Below, piece after piece: positions 46,476-56,776 of a DNA stretch of 64,000 nucleotides. This stretch comes from Flexivirga endophytica. GTDB taxonomy: Bacteria; Actinomycetota; Actinomycetes; Actinomycetales; Dermatophilaceae. The stretch is taken from positions 174,295 through 238,294 of the forward strand of contig NZ_BMHI01000007.1 of NCBI RefSeq assembly GCF_014640635.1, in the 5' to 3' direction. The notes under the pieces were generated by a model. The model was given only the letters and a program-made list of their open reading frames with translations. It was not told the DNA's origin and searched no databases. Position 1 is the first letter of the stretch. The number at the start of each line of letters is the position of its first letter. The translations under genes were made by a program, and so were the position numbers.

Positions 46476-46729
46476 GACCCGACCTTCTCGTCGTCGGACT
46501 CCTGCGCGGCACGACCGATGCCGAGCTCACGCTCACGCAACTCCGTGTAGATGCGTGCGATGTCCTTGCGGACCGCACGCAGCCGCGAGTTGTTCTCCAG
46601 CTGGCCGGTGGCCGACTGGAAGCGCAGGTTGAACAGCTCCTGCTTGGCCTTGCCGAGCTCGTCGGTCAGGGCCTGGTCGTCCAACTCACGCAGCTTGGCG
46701 GAGGTCAGTTCCTTCGAACCCACTGCCAT
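46472..46729 (-). CDS. rpmC: 50S ribosomal protein L29
   Basis: 85 aa. [20 protein letters not shown] and [19 protein letters not shown] form the two-helix hairpin of L29 near the exit tunnel. An acidic tail of about 15 residues ends the protein. Confidence 0.97.
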   Translation of the reverse strand: MAVGSKELTSAKLRELDDQALTDELGKAKQELFNLRFQSATGQLENNSRLRAVRKDIARIYTELRERELGIGRAAQESDDEKVGS

Positions 46730-47148
46730 CAGAGGTCACCACCTTCACGCGCGACGAAGCGGCACTTCATCGGCAGCTTGTGCATCGCCAGGCGCAGGGC
46801 CTCGCGAGCAACTTCCTCGGGCACACCGGACAGCTCGAACATGATCCGGCCCGGCTTGACGTTGGCAACCCACCACTCGGGCGAACCCTTACCGGAACCC
46901 ATGCGGGTCTCGGCAGGCTTCTTGGTCAGCGGACGGTCCGGGTAGATGTTGATCCAGACCTTTCCGCCACGCTTCATGTAGCGGGTCATGGCAATACGAG
47001 CGGACTCGATCTGCCGGTTGGTGACGTATGCCGGCTCCAGCGCCTGGATGCCGTAGTCACCGAACGACACAGCGGTGCCACCCTTGGCGGCTCCACCGCG
47101 CTTGGGGTGGTGCTGCTTGCGGTGCTTCACACGACGGGGAATCAACAT
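46729..47148 (-). CDS. rplP: 50S ribosomal protein L16
   Basis: 139 aa. [20 protein letters not shown], then [20 protein letters not shown] and [20 protein letters not shown]. The Arg of the RMGSGKG loop region, hydroxylated in some bacteria, is present. TGATG overlaps at both ends tie it to rpsC and rpmC. Confidence 0.98.
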   Translation of the reverse strand: MLIPRRVKHRKQHHPKRGGAAKGGTAVSFGDYGIQALEPAYVTNRQIESARIAMTRYMKRGGKVWINIYPDRPLTKKPAETRMGSGKGSPEWWVANVKPGRIMFELSGVPEEVAREALRLAMHKLPMKCRFVAREGGDL

Positions 47149-47984
47149 CAGGCTTGCTCTCCCTGGTTGGTCGCTTCACCCGCGGGGGCTGCAGCGACGG
47201 CGTCCTGGGCGACCGGCGCCTCCGCCGGAGCTTCGGCGGAGCGAGGAGCCGCGTCACGACGGCCGCGCCCACCGCCACGCCGGTCGTCACGACGACCACG
47301 CGCGGGACGGCTCGGGGCAGCAGCCTGCTCACGCGCCAACTCCTTGGCGGTCAGGTCACCCTTGTAGATCCAGACCTTCACGCCGATGCGGCCGAAGGTG
47401 GTACGGGCCTCGTAGAAGCCGTAGTCGATGTTCGCGCGCAGCGTGTGCAGCGGCACACGACCTTCGCGGTAGAACTCGGTGCGGCTCATCTCGGCGCCGT
47501 TCAGACGACCCGAGACCATCACCCGGATGCCCTTGGCACCGGCGCGCTCGGCCGTCTGCATGCCCTTGCGCATCGCGCGACGGAAGTTCACGCGGGCAGA
47601 CAGCTGCTCGGCGATGCCCTGCGCGACCAGCTGAGCGTCGGTCTCGGGGTTCTTGACCTCGAGGATGTTCAGCTGAACCTGCTTGCCGGTGAGCTTCTCC
47701 AGCGCACCACGCAGGCGGTCGGCCTCGGCGCCGCGGCGACCGATGACGATGCCGGGACGCGCGGTGTGGATGTCGACACGCACACGGTCACGGGTGCGCT
47801 CGATCTCGACCTTGCTGATGCCGGCGCGCTCCATGCCCGTGGACATGAGGCCGCGGATCGCGACATCTTCCTTGACGTAGTCGCGGTAGCGCTGACCCGG
47901 CTTCGCCGAGTCCGCGAACCAACGGCTCTTGTGGTCCGTCGTGATGCCGAGACGGAAACCGTTCGGGTTGACCTTCTGACCCAT
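47148..47984 (-). CDS. rpsC: 30S ribosomal protein S3
   Basis: 278 aa. [20 protein letters not shown] opens the protein; the KH domain has [20 protein letters not shown]. The C-terminal 60 residues form an Arg/Gly then Ala/Pro/Glu-rich tail, common in actinobacteria. Its ATG overlaps the rplV stop by one base. Confidence 0.98.
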   Translation of the reverse strand: MGQKVNPNGFRLGITTDHKSRWFADSAKPGQRYRDYVKEDVAIRGLMSTGMERAGISKVEIERTRDRVRVDIHTARPGIVIGRRGAEADRLRGALEKLTGKQVQLNILEVKNPETDAQLVAQGIAEQLSARVNFRRAMRKGMQTAERAGAKGIRVMVSGRLNGAEMSRTEFYREGRVPLHTLRANIDYGFYEARTTFGRIGVKVWIYKGDLTAKELAREQAAAPSRPARGRRDDRRGGGRGRRDAAPRSAEAPAEAPVAQDAVAAAPAGEATNQGEQA

Positions 47985-48382
47985 TACCGGCCACCGTCCT
48001 TTCGCTCGGGCTGTGCAACGTACAGCGTGATGTGGCTGGACCGCTTCAGGATCCGGCTCGCGCGACCCTGCGCACGAGGACGGAACCGCTTCATGGTCGG
48101 GCCTTCGTCGACATACGCCTCGGTGACGACCAGCAGACGCTCGTCGAACGCGACCGACGCCTGGTCCGCCTTCTGGCGGGCGTTGGCGATGGCGCTGTTC
48201 AGCGTCTTCAGCACCTGCTCGCTCGCGCTCTGCGGCGCGAAGGTGAGCAGGTGGATCGCCTCTTGGACGTTCTTGCCACGCACCATGTCGACGACGCGAC
48301 GGGCCTTCATCGGCGTGATGCGGACGAACCGCGCCTGCGCCTTGGCTCCCACGGTCGGGGTGGTGTTCTCAGTCGTGGACAT
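47984..48382 (-). CDS. rplV: 50S ribosomal protein L22
   Basis: 132 aa. [20 protein letters not shown] and the extended tunnel loop [20 protein letters not shown] are clear. This loop is the site of macrolide-resistance changes in other species; nothing unusual is visible in it. Confidence 0.98.
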   Translation of the reverse strand: MSTTENTTPTVGAKAQARFVRITPMKARRVVDMVRGKNVQEAIHLLTFAPQSASEQVLKTLNSAIANARQKADQASVAFDERLLVVTEAYVDEGPTMKRFRPRAQGRASRILKRSSHITLYVAQPERKDGGR

Positions 48383-48383
48383 A

Positions 48384-48665
48384 TCAGCGACGCCGTCCCT
48401 TCCGGTCGTCCTTCTCGTGACCCTTGAAGGTCCGGGTCGGTGCGAACTCGCCGAGCTTGTGGCCGACCATCGCCTCGGTCACGAAGACCGGGACGTGCTT
48501 GCGACCGTCGTGCACGGCCAGCGTGTGGCCGAGCATGTCGGGAGTGATCATCGACCGGCGGGACCAGGTCTTGATGACGTTCTTGGTGCCGGCTTCGTTC
48601 TGTGCATCCACCTTCTTCTGAAGGTGATCGTCGACGAAGGGGCCCTTCTTCAATGAACGGGGCAT
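48384..48665 (-). CDS. rpsS: 30S ribosomal protein S19
   Basis: 93 aa. [20 protein letters not shown] and [20 protein letters not shown] are canonical. 3 bp after rplB. Confidence 0.98.
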   Translation of the reverse strand: MPRSLKKGPFVDDHLQKKVDAQNEAGTKNVIKTWSRRSMITPDMLGHTLAVHDGRKHVPVFVTEAMVGHKLGEFAPTRTFKGHEKDDRKGRRR

Positions 48666-48668
48666 TTC

Positions 48669-49505
<837 letters not shown>

Positions 49506-49544
49506 TGTCTGTCCTTAGGAGTCTTGTCTGCGGGCGATCGTTCT

Positions 49545-49850
49545 TCAGGCCTGCGAGCCGAAGATGTCGATCGCGCCTTCCTTGAGCGAGACGATGGCGC
49601 GCTTGGTGTCCTTGCGCTTACCGGTGCCGAAGCGGGTCCGGCGCGTCTTGCCCTGACGATTCATGGTGTGGACCGAGTCGACCTTGACGTCGAAGATCTC
49701 CTCGACGGCGATCTTGATCTCGGTCTTGTTCGCCCGCGGGTCGACGAGGAAGGTGTACTTGCCCTCGTCGAGCAGCGCGTAGGACTTCTCCGAGACGACC
49801 GGCGCGATCAGGATGTCGCGCGGGTTCTTGCCCAGTTGCGTCATGGCCAC
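49545..49850 (-). CDS. rplW: 50S ribosomal protein L23
   Basis: 101 aa from the GTG at 49850; the ATG at 49844 is the alternative, but its spacing to AAGGA is long. [20 protein letters not shown] and [20 protein letters not shown] mark L23, at the tunnel exit where trigger factor and SRP dock. Confidence 0.96.
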   Translation of the reverse strand: MAMTQLGKNPRDILIAPVVSEKSYALLDEGKYTFLVDPRANKTEIKIAVEEIFDVKVDSVHTMNRQGKTRRTRFGTGKRKDTKRAIVSLKEGAIDIFGSQA

Positions 49851-49852
49851 AA

Positions 49853-50785
49853 TCACTTGTCCTTCTCGGATTGCACGTCGGTCTTCTGCGCGGCAGCGCC
49901 ACCCGCCGGGGCGAACCCGGCAGCAGCGGCGGCCTCGGCCGTCTTGAACCACACCTCGGCGACCGTGGCGTCATACCAACGGGAACCGGCGACGTGGTAC
50001 TTCATCGAGTCCTTGTTGCCCTTGACCGTGAAGGTCTGCGGGTCCGGTGACGCACCATCGGCCAGCGGGGCGGCCGAGTCGGCGCCGAAGCCACCGTCGG
50101 CGACCTCGGTCTGCGCGGCCTTCGCCGGAGCGGCTGCGGCCGGTGCCGCCTTGACCGCGGCGGCCGGGCCTGCCAGGAAGCGCTCCAGCGCAGCCTGGGA
50201 GAAGACCAGGTCGTCGGCGCACAACACGTCGTAAGTGTTGAGCTGGTCGGCGAACAGGATGTGCACGTCGGCGAGGTTGCGGACCGACAGCAGCGCGGCC
50301 TGCTCCTCGCGGCTCAGCACCACGAGGAGGTTCTTGCGCTCGGTCAGCGCACCCAGCACCGCGGCCGCCGTCTTCGTCGACGGCTGGTCGCCCTCGACCA
50401 GCGAGGTCAGCACGTGGATGCGGTCGTGACGGGCCCGGTCGGACAGGGCACCGCGGAGCGCGGCGGCCTTCATCTTCTTTGGGGTCCGCTGCGCGTAGTC
50501 GCGCGGCTTCGGTCCGTGCACGATGCCACCGCCGGCGAACTGCGGGGCGCGGGTCGAACCCTGACGGGCGCGACCGGTTCCCTTCTGGCGGTAGGGCTTG
50601 CGACCACCACCGCGGACCTCGCCGCGGGTCTTGGTGGAGTGCGTGCCCTGGCGTGCTGCCGCGAGCTGCGCCACCACGACCTGGTGGATCAGCGGGACGT
50701 TGGTCTGCACGTCGAAGATCTCGGCCGGCAGCTCGACGGTGCCCGCCGTGGCGCCAGTGGCGCTCTTGATGTCAACGGTCGTCAT
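49853..50785 (-). CDS. rplD: 50S ribosomal protein L4 with an extra C-terminal module
   Basis: 310 aa, about 90 longer than a standard L4. The body (residues 1-208) has the tunnel loop [20 protein letters not shown] and the core [20 protein letters not shown]. An Ala/Pro/Lys linker follows. Residues of about 230-296 form the same module as in L17 ([40 protein letters not shown]). The protein ends with a short charged tail. Located between rplC and rplW as usual. Confidence 0.97.
   Translation of the reverse strand: MTTVDIKSATGATAGTVELPAEIFDVQTNVPLIHQVVVAQLAAARQGTHSTKTRGEVRGGGRKPYRQKGTGRARQGSTRAPQFAGGGIVHGPKPRDYAQRTPKKMKAAALRGALSDRARHDRIHVLTSLVEGDQPSTKTAAAVLGALTERKNLLVVLSREEQAALLSVRNLADVHILFADQLNTYDVLCADDLVFSQAALERFLAGPAAAVKAAPAAAAPAKAAQTEVADGGFGADSAAPLADGASPDPQTFTVKGNKDSMKYHVAGSRWYDATVAEVWFKTAEAAAAAGFAPAGGAAAQKTDVQSEKDK
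49898..50098 (-). other. L4 copy of the shared C-terminal module
   Basis: Covers L4 residues of about 230-296. Similarity to the L17 copy starts earlier than the core, at [18 protein letters not shown] (L17: [18 protein letters not shown]). The near-identical DNA over at least 130 bp suggests recent duplication or gene conversion between rplD and rplQ. Confidence 0.85.
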
Positions 50786-50790
50786 CTGGC

Positions 50791-51456
50791 TCAGGCCTCC
50801 TTGACGGACGACTTCGCCGCGGTCTTGACCAGGACGATGCCGCCGCGGGGGCCGGGAACGGCACCCTTGATCAGCAACAGGCCCTTGTCGGCGTCGATCG
50901 CGTGAATCGTGAGGTTCTGGGTCGTCTGGCGCTCGCCGCCCATGCGGCCCGCCATACGCATGCCCTTGAAGACGCGGCCCGGGGTGGCGCAGCCACCGAT
51001 CGAGCCCGGCTTGCGGTGGTTCTTGTGCGCACCGTGCGAGGAGCTGACGCCGTGGAAGCCGTGACGCTTCATGACACCGGCGAAGCCCTTGCCCTTGGTC
51101 GTGCCGACAGCGTCGATGCGCTGGCCGGTCTCGAAGGTCTCCACGGTGACTTCCTGGCCGAGCTGGTAGTCGGCGGCGTCAGCGGTGCGGATCTCAGCGA
51201 GGTGACGACGCGGCGTGACGCCGGCCTTCTCGAAGTGCCCGGTCAGCGGCTTGTTGACCTTGCGGGGGTCGATCGCGCCGTAGCCGATCTGCACCGCGTG
51301 GTAGCCCTCGCCCTCACCGCGGACAGCGGTGACGACACACGGGCCGGCCTGGACGACGGTGACCGGGATGAGCCGGCCGTTCTCGTCCCAAACCTGCGTC
51401 ATGCCGAGCTTCTCGCCCAGAACGCCCTGCACGGAACGCTCAGTTGTGTGAGTCAT
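50791..51456 (-). CDS. rplC: 50S ribosomal protein L3
   Basis: 221 aa. [20 protein letters not shown] at the N-terminus; central extension [20 protein letters not shown] and [20 protein letters not shown] reach the peptidyl-transferase centre. Confidence 0.98.
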   Translation of the reverse strand: MTHTTERSVQGVLGEKLGMTQVWDENGRLIPVTVVQAGPCVVTAVRGEGEGYHAVQIGYGAIDPRKVNKPLTGHFEKAGVTPRRHLAEIRTADAADYQLGQEVTVETFETGQRIDAVGTTKGKGFAGVMKRHGFHGVSSSHGAHKNHRKPGSIGGCATPGRVFKGMRMAGRMGGERQTTQNLTIHAIDADKGLLLIKGAVPGPRGGIVLVKTAAKSSVKEA

Positions 51457-51476
51457 ATCGAGTCATTCCTCCCGTG

Positions 51477-51785
51477 TCAGAGCTTGATCTCGATGTTGAC
51501 GTCCGCCGGCAGGTCGAGACGCATCAGCGAGTCGACGGCCTTCGGCGTCGGGTCAACGATGTCGATCAACCGCTTGTGGGTACGCATCTCGAAGTGCTCG
51601 CGGCTGTCCTTGTACTTGTGCGGTGACCGGATGACGCAGTAAACGTTCTTCTCCGTCGGCAGCGGCACAGGGCCGACCACCGTTGCACCGGCACGAGTCA
51701 CCGTGTCGACAATCTTGCGCGCCGAGCTGTCGATGACTTCGTGGTCATACGACTTCAGTCGGATGCGGATCTTTTGTCCCGCCAT
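51477..51785 (-). CDS. rpsJ: 30S ribosomal protein S10
   Basis: 102 aa from the ATG at 51785 ([20 protein letters not shown]). [20 protein letters not shown] is typical. First gene of the S10 operon; S10 also doubles as NusE in antitermination. Confidence 0.98.
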   Translation of the reverse strand: MAGQKIRIRLKSYDHEVIDSSARKIVDTVTRAGATVVGPVPLPTEKNVYCVIRSPHKYKDSREHFEMRTHKRLIDIVDPTPKAVDSLMRLDLPADVNIEIKL

Positions 51786-52329
51786 TCGCCCGTGTCTCTC
51801 TCTCGCCGTACTCATTACTTACTTAGGTCTGTTCAGTGCGGTCCTGCTTCGCCTCCGACCCCCGCGCTCGGGTGTGTCGTGTGTGCTTCGCAGCACGGCA
51901 CAGACATCTCTGGCGTGGATGGCCGGGCGAAATCGATGCGATCTCGCGCCTTGTGGCTTGCGCTTCCCGACCTCACCCGCAGGGCCGCCTGCTGGCGGAC
52001 TGGGCGCTTTCGGGGCGGCAGCTGGTGTCTCGCCGAACCCGAATTGCTTCAGGTTGACCGGCGACGCACGTGATCACTGCACGTCAAGCAACTTGAACAG
52101 TCTGCCAGAGACCTCCACACAGTCCAAATCGAGCCGAGTGAGGTCCACCACGCGGCGCCTCAAGGTGCGTCGAAAGTGCACTGTCTGCCGTTCCGCAGCG
52201 GGTATGACGACAACAACTGCCCTCTCGACGCAACGACCATCCCGGCCCGGGCGGCCGCTACACCCTGACGACACGACGAAGGGGCGGCCGATCGGCCGCC
52301 CCTTTGATGCTCCCCCGCGTACTGACCGA
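51786..52329. other. Leader region of the S10 operon
   Basis: 544 bp without a supported gene. The part next to rpsJ should hold its promoter and untranslated leader. I did not find a convincing -35/-10 pair. The far end holds the terminator at 52281-52302. Confidence 0.5.
52281..52302 (-). terminator. Terminator, perfect 22-bp palindrome
   Basis: GGGGCGGCCGA and its complement, flanked by AA and TTT, lie 28 bp after the stop of the nitrobindin-like gene. Confidence 0.85.
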
Positions 52330-52932
52330 TCAGGCGGCCGCGCTGGGGTGGTAGCGCTTGACCCGCTGGAGCGTGTTCTCGTCGGTGTGGTGCATCTCGA
52401 CGCCCGTTGCGGCGAGCTTCAGGACCAGGTCCGAGGTGTAGCTGAACGTCTGGTCGTCCTTGATGGTGAAGGCACTGTCGAAGCTCATCAGCTGAGCACG
52501 CTCGAGCAGGTAGGGGTTCTGCAGGATCCCGTAGTCGGCCGCGCCGGGGCGCGCGTCGAAGCGCATTTCGGTGTCGCGTGGTCCGGCGGTGCTGCCAGCG
52601 AGGATCGCAATCCCCCGACCGAAGACGACATTGCGCATGACCTGCTGGCGCACGCGATCCCAGAGCAGAAAACCGATCTCGTCGTGGAAAGGATCCATCG
52701 CCTCCTCGCCGTGCCGCCACGCCTTCATGCCATAGCTCAGACCCCAGATCTCCTGCTGGCCGTTCTCCTGGACCGGGATGGGCTTGAACCATGCCTGCTC
52801 GAAGTAGCTCGTCTCGGAGGTGTCGTCCTCCTTGTTGTGGTACGAGAGGTCGACGCCGACGTCGCCCTCCCATTCACCGACGAGAGGTGTGAGCGGACCG
52901 AGCTTCTGCGGTCCTTGAATCGTTGCGGGCAT
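52330..52932 (-). CDS. Heme-binding beta-barrel (nitrobindin-like) protein
   Basis: 200 aa from the ATG at 52932. The pattern LGPLTPLVGEWEGDVGVDLS is like the start of nitrobindin/FABP-type barrels (LxPLxxLxGxWxGxG). It continues IGFLLWDRVRQQVMRNVVFG and RGIAILAG. In the family a C-terminal His binds heme; here the candidates are in EMHHTDENTL. Cytoplasmic, no signal peptide. A role in nitric oxide or peroxynitrite chemistry is possible by family only. Confidence 0.72.
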   Translation of the reverse strand: MPATIQGPQKLGPLTPLVGEWEGDVGVDLSYHNKEDDTSETSYFEQAWFKPIPVQENGQQEIWGLSYGMKAWRHGEEAMDPFHDEIGFLLWDRVRQQVMRNVVFGRGIAILAGSTAGPRDTEMRFDARPGAADYGILQNPYLLERAQLMSFDSAFTIKDDQTFSYTSDLVLKLAATGVEMHHTDENTLQRVKRYHPSAAA

Positions 52933-53044
52933 GACTCTTCCTTTGCGTTTCCTGTGGATTGTCTTTGCAAAGTAGCACCGGCGCCGAACACGGCATCGGG
53001 CGAGTCGGCGCGCCATACAAGGTCCGCCGGTTAGGCTCGCTCGT

Positions 53045-53962
53045 ATGGCGATCGCCGCGACCGAGGGCTTGACGATGCAGTACCCCCGGGTGCGTGCACT
53101 TGACGCGCTGACGCTCAGCGTCCCCGAAGGAATCACCGGTGTGGTCGGTGTCAACGGCGCCGGGAAGTCCACCCTGATCAAGGTTCTGCTCGGCCTCCTG
53201 CGTCCCACTGGTGGCGAGGTGCAGGTCCTCGGGATGGACCCCACCGTGCGGGGCGCGGAGGTTCGCGCGCTCGTCGGTTACATGCCCGAGCACGACGTGC
53301 TGCCCGGTGACGTCTCCGCCGCCGAGTTCGTCATGCACATGGCGATGATGTCCGGACTGCCGCGCAACGCCGCACGGGAGCGGACCTCCGACGTGCTGCG
53401 CCATGTCGGGTTGGCCGAGGAACGCCACCGTCCGATGGGCGGCTACTCGACGGGCATGAAGCAGCGCGCCAAGCTCGCCCAGGCGATCGTCCACAGTCCG
53501 CAGTTGGTGCTGCTCGACGAGCCGACGAACGGCTTGGACCCGCGTTCGCGCGACGACATGCTGGACCTGATCGGACGCATCGGCCACGACTTCGGCATCT
53601 CGGTCATGGTCACCAGCCACCTGCTCGGCGAGCTCGAGCGCACCGTCGACTACGTGATCGTCATCGATGCCGGTCGGTTACTGCGTGCCGAACGTACCCA
53701 GGCCCTGACGCTGACGACCGGCAGCGTGCTGGTCGAGGTCCTCGGCCCGCCCGGCAGCGACCGCCGGATCGGGCAGGCGCTGCTCGACCACGGCGTGCGC
53801 GCCTGGCCGGTCGGCGACCGCATCGAGGTCCAGGTCGACCGGCCCGAGACCCTCGACCTGATCCGCGACCTGATCGCCGACGCAGGCCTCGGCCTGGTGC
53901 GACTGCAAGAGGTGCACCACAGCCTCGAAGAGGTCTTCGCCCAGCAAGGGAGCCCGGTGTGA
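53045..53962 (+). CDS. ABC exporter ATP-binding protein (first)
   Basis: 305 aa. Walker A GVNGAGKS, signature YSTGMKQR (a variant of LSGGQ), Walker B LVLLDEPTNGLDP, H-loop TSHLL. This is the CcmA/DrrA type that pairs with ABC-2 permeases. First of four overlapping genes (ATPase, permease, ATPase, permease). The stop overlaps the next start (GTGA). Confidence 0.92.
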   Translation: MAIAATEGLTMQYPRVRALDALTLSVPEGITGVVGVNGAGKSTLIKVLLGLLRPTGGEVQVLGMDPTVRGAEVRALVGYMPEHDVLPGDVSAAEFVMHMAMMSGLPRNAARERTSDVLRHVGLAEERHRPMGGYSTGMKQRAKLAQAIVHSPQLVLLDEPTNGLDPRSRDDMLDLIGRIGHDFGISVMVTSHLLGELERTVDYVIVIDAGRLLRAERTQALTLTTGSVLVEVLGPPGSDRRIGQALLDHGVRAWPVGDRIEVQVDRPETLDLIRDLIADAGLGLVRLQEVHHSLEEVFAQQGSPV

Positions 53963-54903
53963 CAACGGAGCCGACCGGCGAGCCGCCGCGGACCTCCGCC
54001 CGCCGCGGAGTCATCCACGACATCGGCTACCGGCCTTTCACGGGCCGTCGGCAGAGCACCTCGGCGGTCGCGTTGTCCCTCTACCTGACGTCGCTGCGGC
54101 ACTGCTTCGGCATCGGTCGGTCGGGCAAGTCGAAGGTCATGCCGTGGCTGATGACGTTCGTGCTGCTGATCCCGGCGCTGGTCCTGGCCGGACTGCTGCT
54201 GCAGCTCAACAAGATGTCGTTGTCGGACCAGGCCGACCTGTTCGCGCCGCTGGCCAACTACTTCGGGTTCCCCTACTGGACACAGCTGCTGATCACGATC
54301 TTCGCCGCGGCGCAGGCGCCGGTGCTCTTCGCACGAGACCTGCGCTACCGCACCGTCGTGCTCTACTTCGCCCGTCCTCTCTCGCGCACCACCTACGTCC
54401 TGATGCGACTGGCCGCGCTCGCGACCGCGTTGTTCGCGGTCGTCGTCATACCGCTGACGATTTGGTATGGCGCGGCGCTCAGCGCCGACGTCGATCGAGG
54501 CGAGCACACCAAGAACTACCTGGCCGCGGTCGTCGGCGTGGCCGTCCTGGCGTTGATGCTGGCGACGTTCTCCGGGATGGTCTCGGCCATCACGACGCGA
54601 TCCGGGCTGGCCGTCACCGCGGTCATCGTCGCGCTGATGCTCACGTCGGGCATCGTCAAGGCGGTCCAGGGGGCGGCATACGACGGCGATCACCGCACCA
54701 TGAGTTTCATCGGCGCCCTGCTCAATCCGTTCTCGGTCGCGTCCGAGCTGATCAGTGGGCTGTTCGACCAGCCGACGCCCGACAGCACGGTGCTTCATCC
54801 CGGACCCGGCTGGACGATCGGCTTCGCCGTCGCGGCCGTCGTCTGGACGCTCGGCGCGACCGCGATCCTGCTCGAACGCACCCGGAAGGCCGCTTCGCTG
54901 TGA
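53959..54903 (+). CDS. ABC-2 type permease (first)
   Basis: 314 aa from the GTG at 53959. A cytoplasmic N-terminus (HDIGYRPFTGRRQS) is followed by six or so hydrophobic segments (WLMTFVLLIPALVLAGLLLQ; TALFAVVVIPLTIWYGAAL). RDLRYRTVVLYFARPLSRTT is typical of ABC-2 exporters. Works with one or both neighbouring ATPases. Substrate unknown. Confidence 0.87.
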   Translation: MTTEPTGEPPRTSARRGVIHDIGYRPFTGRRQSTSAVALSLYLTSLRHCFGIGRSGKSKVMPWLMTFVLLIPALVLAGLLLQLNKMSLSDQADLFAPLANYFGFPYWTQLLITIFAAAQAPVLFARDLRYRTVVLYFARPLSRTTYVLMRLAALATALFAVVVIPLTIWYGAALSADVDRGEHTKNYLAAVVGVAVLALMLATFSGMVSAITTRSGLAVTAVIVALMLTSGIVKAVQGAAYDGDHRTMSFIGALLNPFSVASELISGLFDQPTPDSTVLHPGPGWTIGFAVAAVVWTLGATAILLERTRKAASL

Positions 54904-55814
54904 CTGAACTCGATCTGACGGACGTCTCCCGCTGGTACGGCAACGTCGTGGCCGTCAATGACGTCAACATGCACATTGGCCCGGGCATCACCGGCCTGCT
55001 CGGACCGAACGGCGCCGGCAAGTCGACCCTGTTGTCGATGATGGCCGGTCTGTTGCCGCCGTCCGCCGGCACCGTCACGATCGACGGCCGGCCCACACGC
55101 GCCAACATCGCGATCTACCGGCAGATCGGTCTCGTGCCGGTGCAGGAGTCGCTCTACGACTTCCTCACCGGGGAGCAGTTCGTCCGGCTCAACGCCGAGT
55201 TGCAGAAGGTCCCGCAGCCGGGGCTCGCCGCCAAGCGCGCCATCGGACTGGTCGAGATGTCCGACGCCGCCGACCGCAAGATCTCGACATACAGCAAGGG
55301 CATGAAGCAGCGCATCAAGGTGGCGTCGGCGCTCACGCACGACCCGGCGGTGCTGCTGTTGGACGAGCCGTTCAACGGGATGGACCCGATCCAGCGCCGG
55401 CACATGATGGCGCTGCTCACGCAGTTCGCCGAGCAGGGCCGCACGATCGTCTTCAGCTCGCACATCCTGGAGGAGGTCGAGCAGATCGCCCGTCAGGTCG
55501 AGGTGGTCGTCGCCGGACGTCACGCCGCCAGCGGTGACTTCGCCGCCATCCGACGGCTGATGACCGACCGGCCCAACCAATACCTCGTCCGCAGCTCCGA
55601 CGACCGCCGGCTGGCTGCCCTGCTGCTCGCCGAGCCTTGCGTGCGCGGTGCCAGGTTGCGCGGCGACACCGCGCTCGAGGTGGAGGCCGACGACTTCGGC
55701 GGCTTCGCGCAGGTAATCCCGAAAGTGGCTCGCGACAACGCGATTCGCGTCTTCGAGGTCACTCCGACCGACGAGTCGCTGGAGAGCGTCTTCAGCTACC
55801 TGGTGAATTCATGA
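54900..55814 (+). CDS. ABC exporter ATP-binding protein (second)
   Basis: 304 aa from the GTG at 54900 (TELDLTDVSRWYGNVVAVND). Walker A GPNGAGKS, signature YSKGMKQR, Walker B VLLLDEPFNGMDP, H-loop SSHIL. Similar to the first ATPase but not a recent copy. Overlaps the permease stop (GTGA). Confidence 0.92.
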   Translation: MTELDLTDVSRWYGNVVAVNDVNMHIGPGITGLLGPNGAGKSTLLSMMAGLLPPSAGTVTIDGRPTRANIAIYRQIGLVPVQESLYDFLTGEQFVRLNAELQKVPQPGLAAKRAIGLVEMSDAADRKISTYSKGMKQRIKVASALTHDPAVLLLDEPFNGMDPIQRRHMMALLTQFAEQGRTIVFSSHILEEVEQIARQVEVVVAGRHAASGDFAAIRRLMTDRPNQYLVRSSDDRRLAALLLAEPCVRGARLRGDTALEVEADDFGGFAQVIPKVARDNAIRVFEVTPTDESLESVFSYLVNS

Positions 55815-55829
55815 CCACCCCACGAAAAC

Positions 55830-55880
55830 ACCCCACGAAGTCCTCGCTCCTCCGTCGCTCGGTACTTCGCAGGGACCCCG
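55830..55880. repeat. REP-like element, copy 2 (between exporter genes)
   Basis: Close relative of 24446-24498: same ACCCCACGAAGT start and TACTTCGCAGGGACCCCG end, with a CTC/CGTCGCTC-rich core. It lies in the only gap of the four-gene exporter operon. An ATG at 55811 overlaps the second ATPase stop and opens a 33-codon frame through the element, which ends by overlapping the permease ATG (ATGA at 55909). Confidence 0.75.
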
Positions 55881-55908
55881 TCAGTTCTCCGCTCCGAGAA
55901 GGTGCCGC

Positions 55909-56634
55909 ATGAACGGGCCGATCCTGCGACTGGGTCTGCGGTCGCTCTTCGGCCGGGCACGCGCCTGGCTGATGATCGCGATGCCGGTGATCATGCTGGC
56001 GCTCGCGGCGGTGATGCGCCTGACGGCGGGCAGCGGCGGTCTGGACCCGAACTCGGCAGAGAACTTCCTGCGGATCTTCGGGATCGGCATCGCCGTGCCG
56101 GTGGTCGCGCTCATCGCGACCACCACGCTGATCAACTCCGAGTTCGACGACGGCTCGATCATCTACCTGCTCACCAAACCGGTGTCCCGGGTGACGATCA
56201 TCGCCAGCAAGGCGGTCATCGTGCTCGGCGCCGGGGTGCTCTTCGGCGCGGCGATGATGCTGGTCGCCGGATTCATCATGGTCGGCGGCAGCGATCAGGT
56301 CGCTGTCGGCGCGTTGATCGGCGGTGTGGTGTCGACCGTCGCGTATGTCGGCATCTTCACCGCCCTGGCCACGACGATGAAGCGCAGCGTCGTGGGCTGC
56401 CTGCTCTTCTGGTTGCTCTGGGAATCAACGGTTTCCGCGCTCTTCTCGCCGGTGAAGTGGTTGTCGGCGCGAGCGTGGGGCAACGCCGTCGTCCAGCACA
56501 TCGCCGACGCCGCCGGCGACGGCAAACCCGGAGTGCCATTGCCGTATGCCGTGCTCGCAGCCATCGTCGCGTTGGCGGCCGGCGTCGCGCTCGCCGGTCA
56601 ACGGCTGGCGTCGATGACGATCTCCGAGGAGTAG
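55909..56634 (+). CDS. ABC-2 type permease (second)
   Basis: 241 aa. Six hydrophobic segments; TTLINSEFDDGSIIYLLTKP and VSRVTIIASKAVIVLGAGVL are characteristic of ABC-2 permeases (NosY/ABC2_membrane type). Last gene of the exporter operon. Its start overlaps the stop of a 33-codon frame created by a REP-like element, which may keep translation coupled. Confidence 0.88.
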   Translation: MNGPILRLGLRSLFGRARAWLMIAMPVIMLALAAVMRLTAGSGGLDPNSAENFLRIFGIGIAVPVVALIATTTLINSEFDDGSIIYLLTKPVSRVTIIASKAVIVLGAGVLFGAAMMLVAGFIMVGGSDQVAVGALIGGVVSTVAYVGIFTALATTMKRSVVGCLLFWLLWESTVSALFSPVKWLSARAWGNAVVQHIADAAGDGKPGVPLPYAVLAAIVALAAGVALAGQRLASMTISEE

Positions 56635-56776
56635 TCGCCGACCCGGCCTGTGCGGGAACGCCGTGAAGACGGGACGTAGGTCTATTGCCGCCGCGCAGTG
56701 GCAGGGACAACGTGGGCTACGGGCCGCGGAACATCCGTGGGGGACGGCCCGACCCGTCTTCGAAAGGACTTCTCCC

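Noticed and set aside
51786..52100. A TTGACG at about 52095 on the minus strand as the S10 promoter
   Set aside because: No acceptable -10 box lies 16-18 bp downstream.
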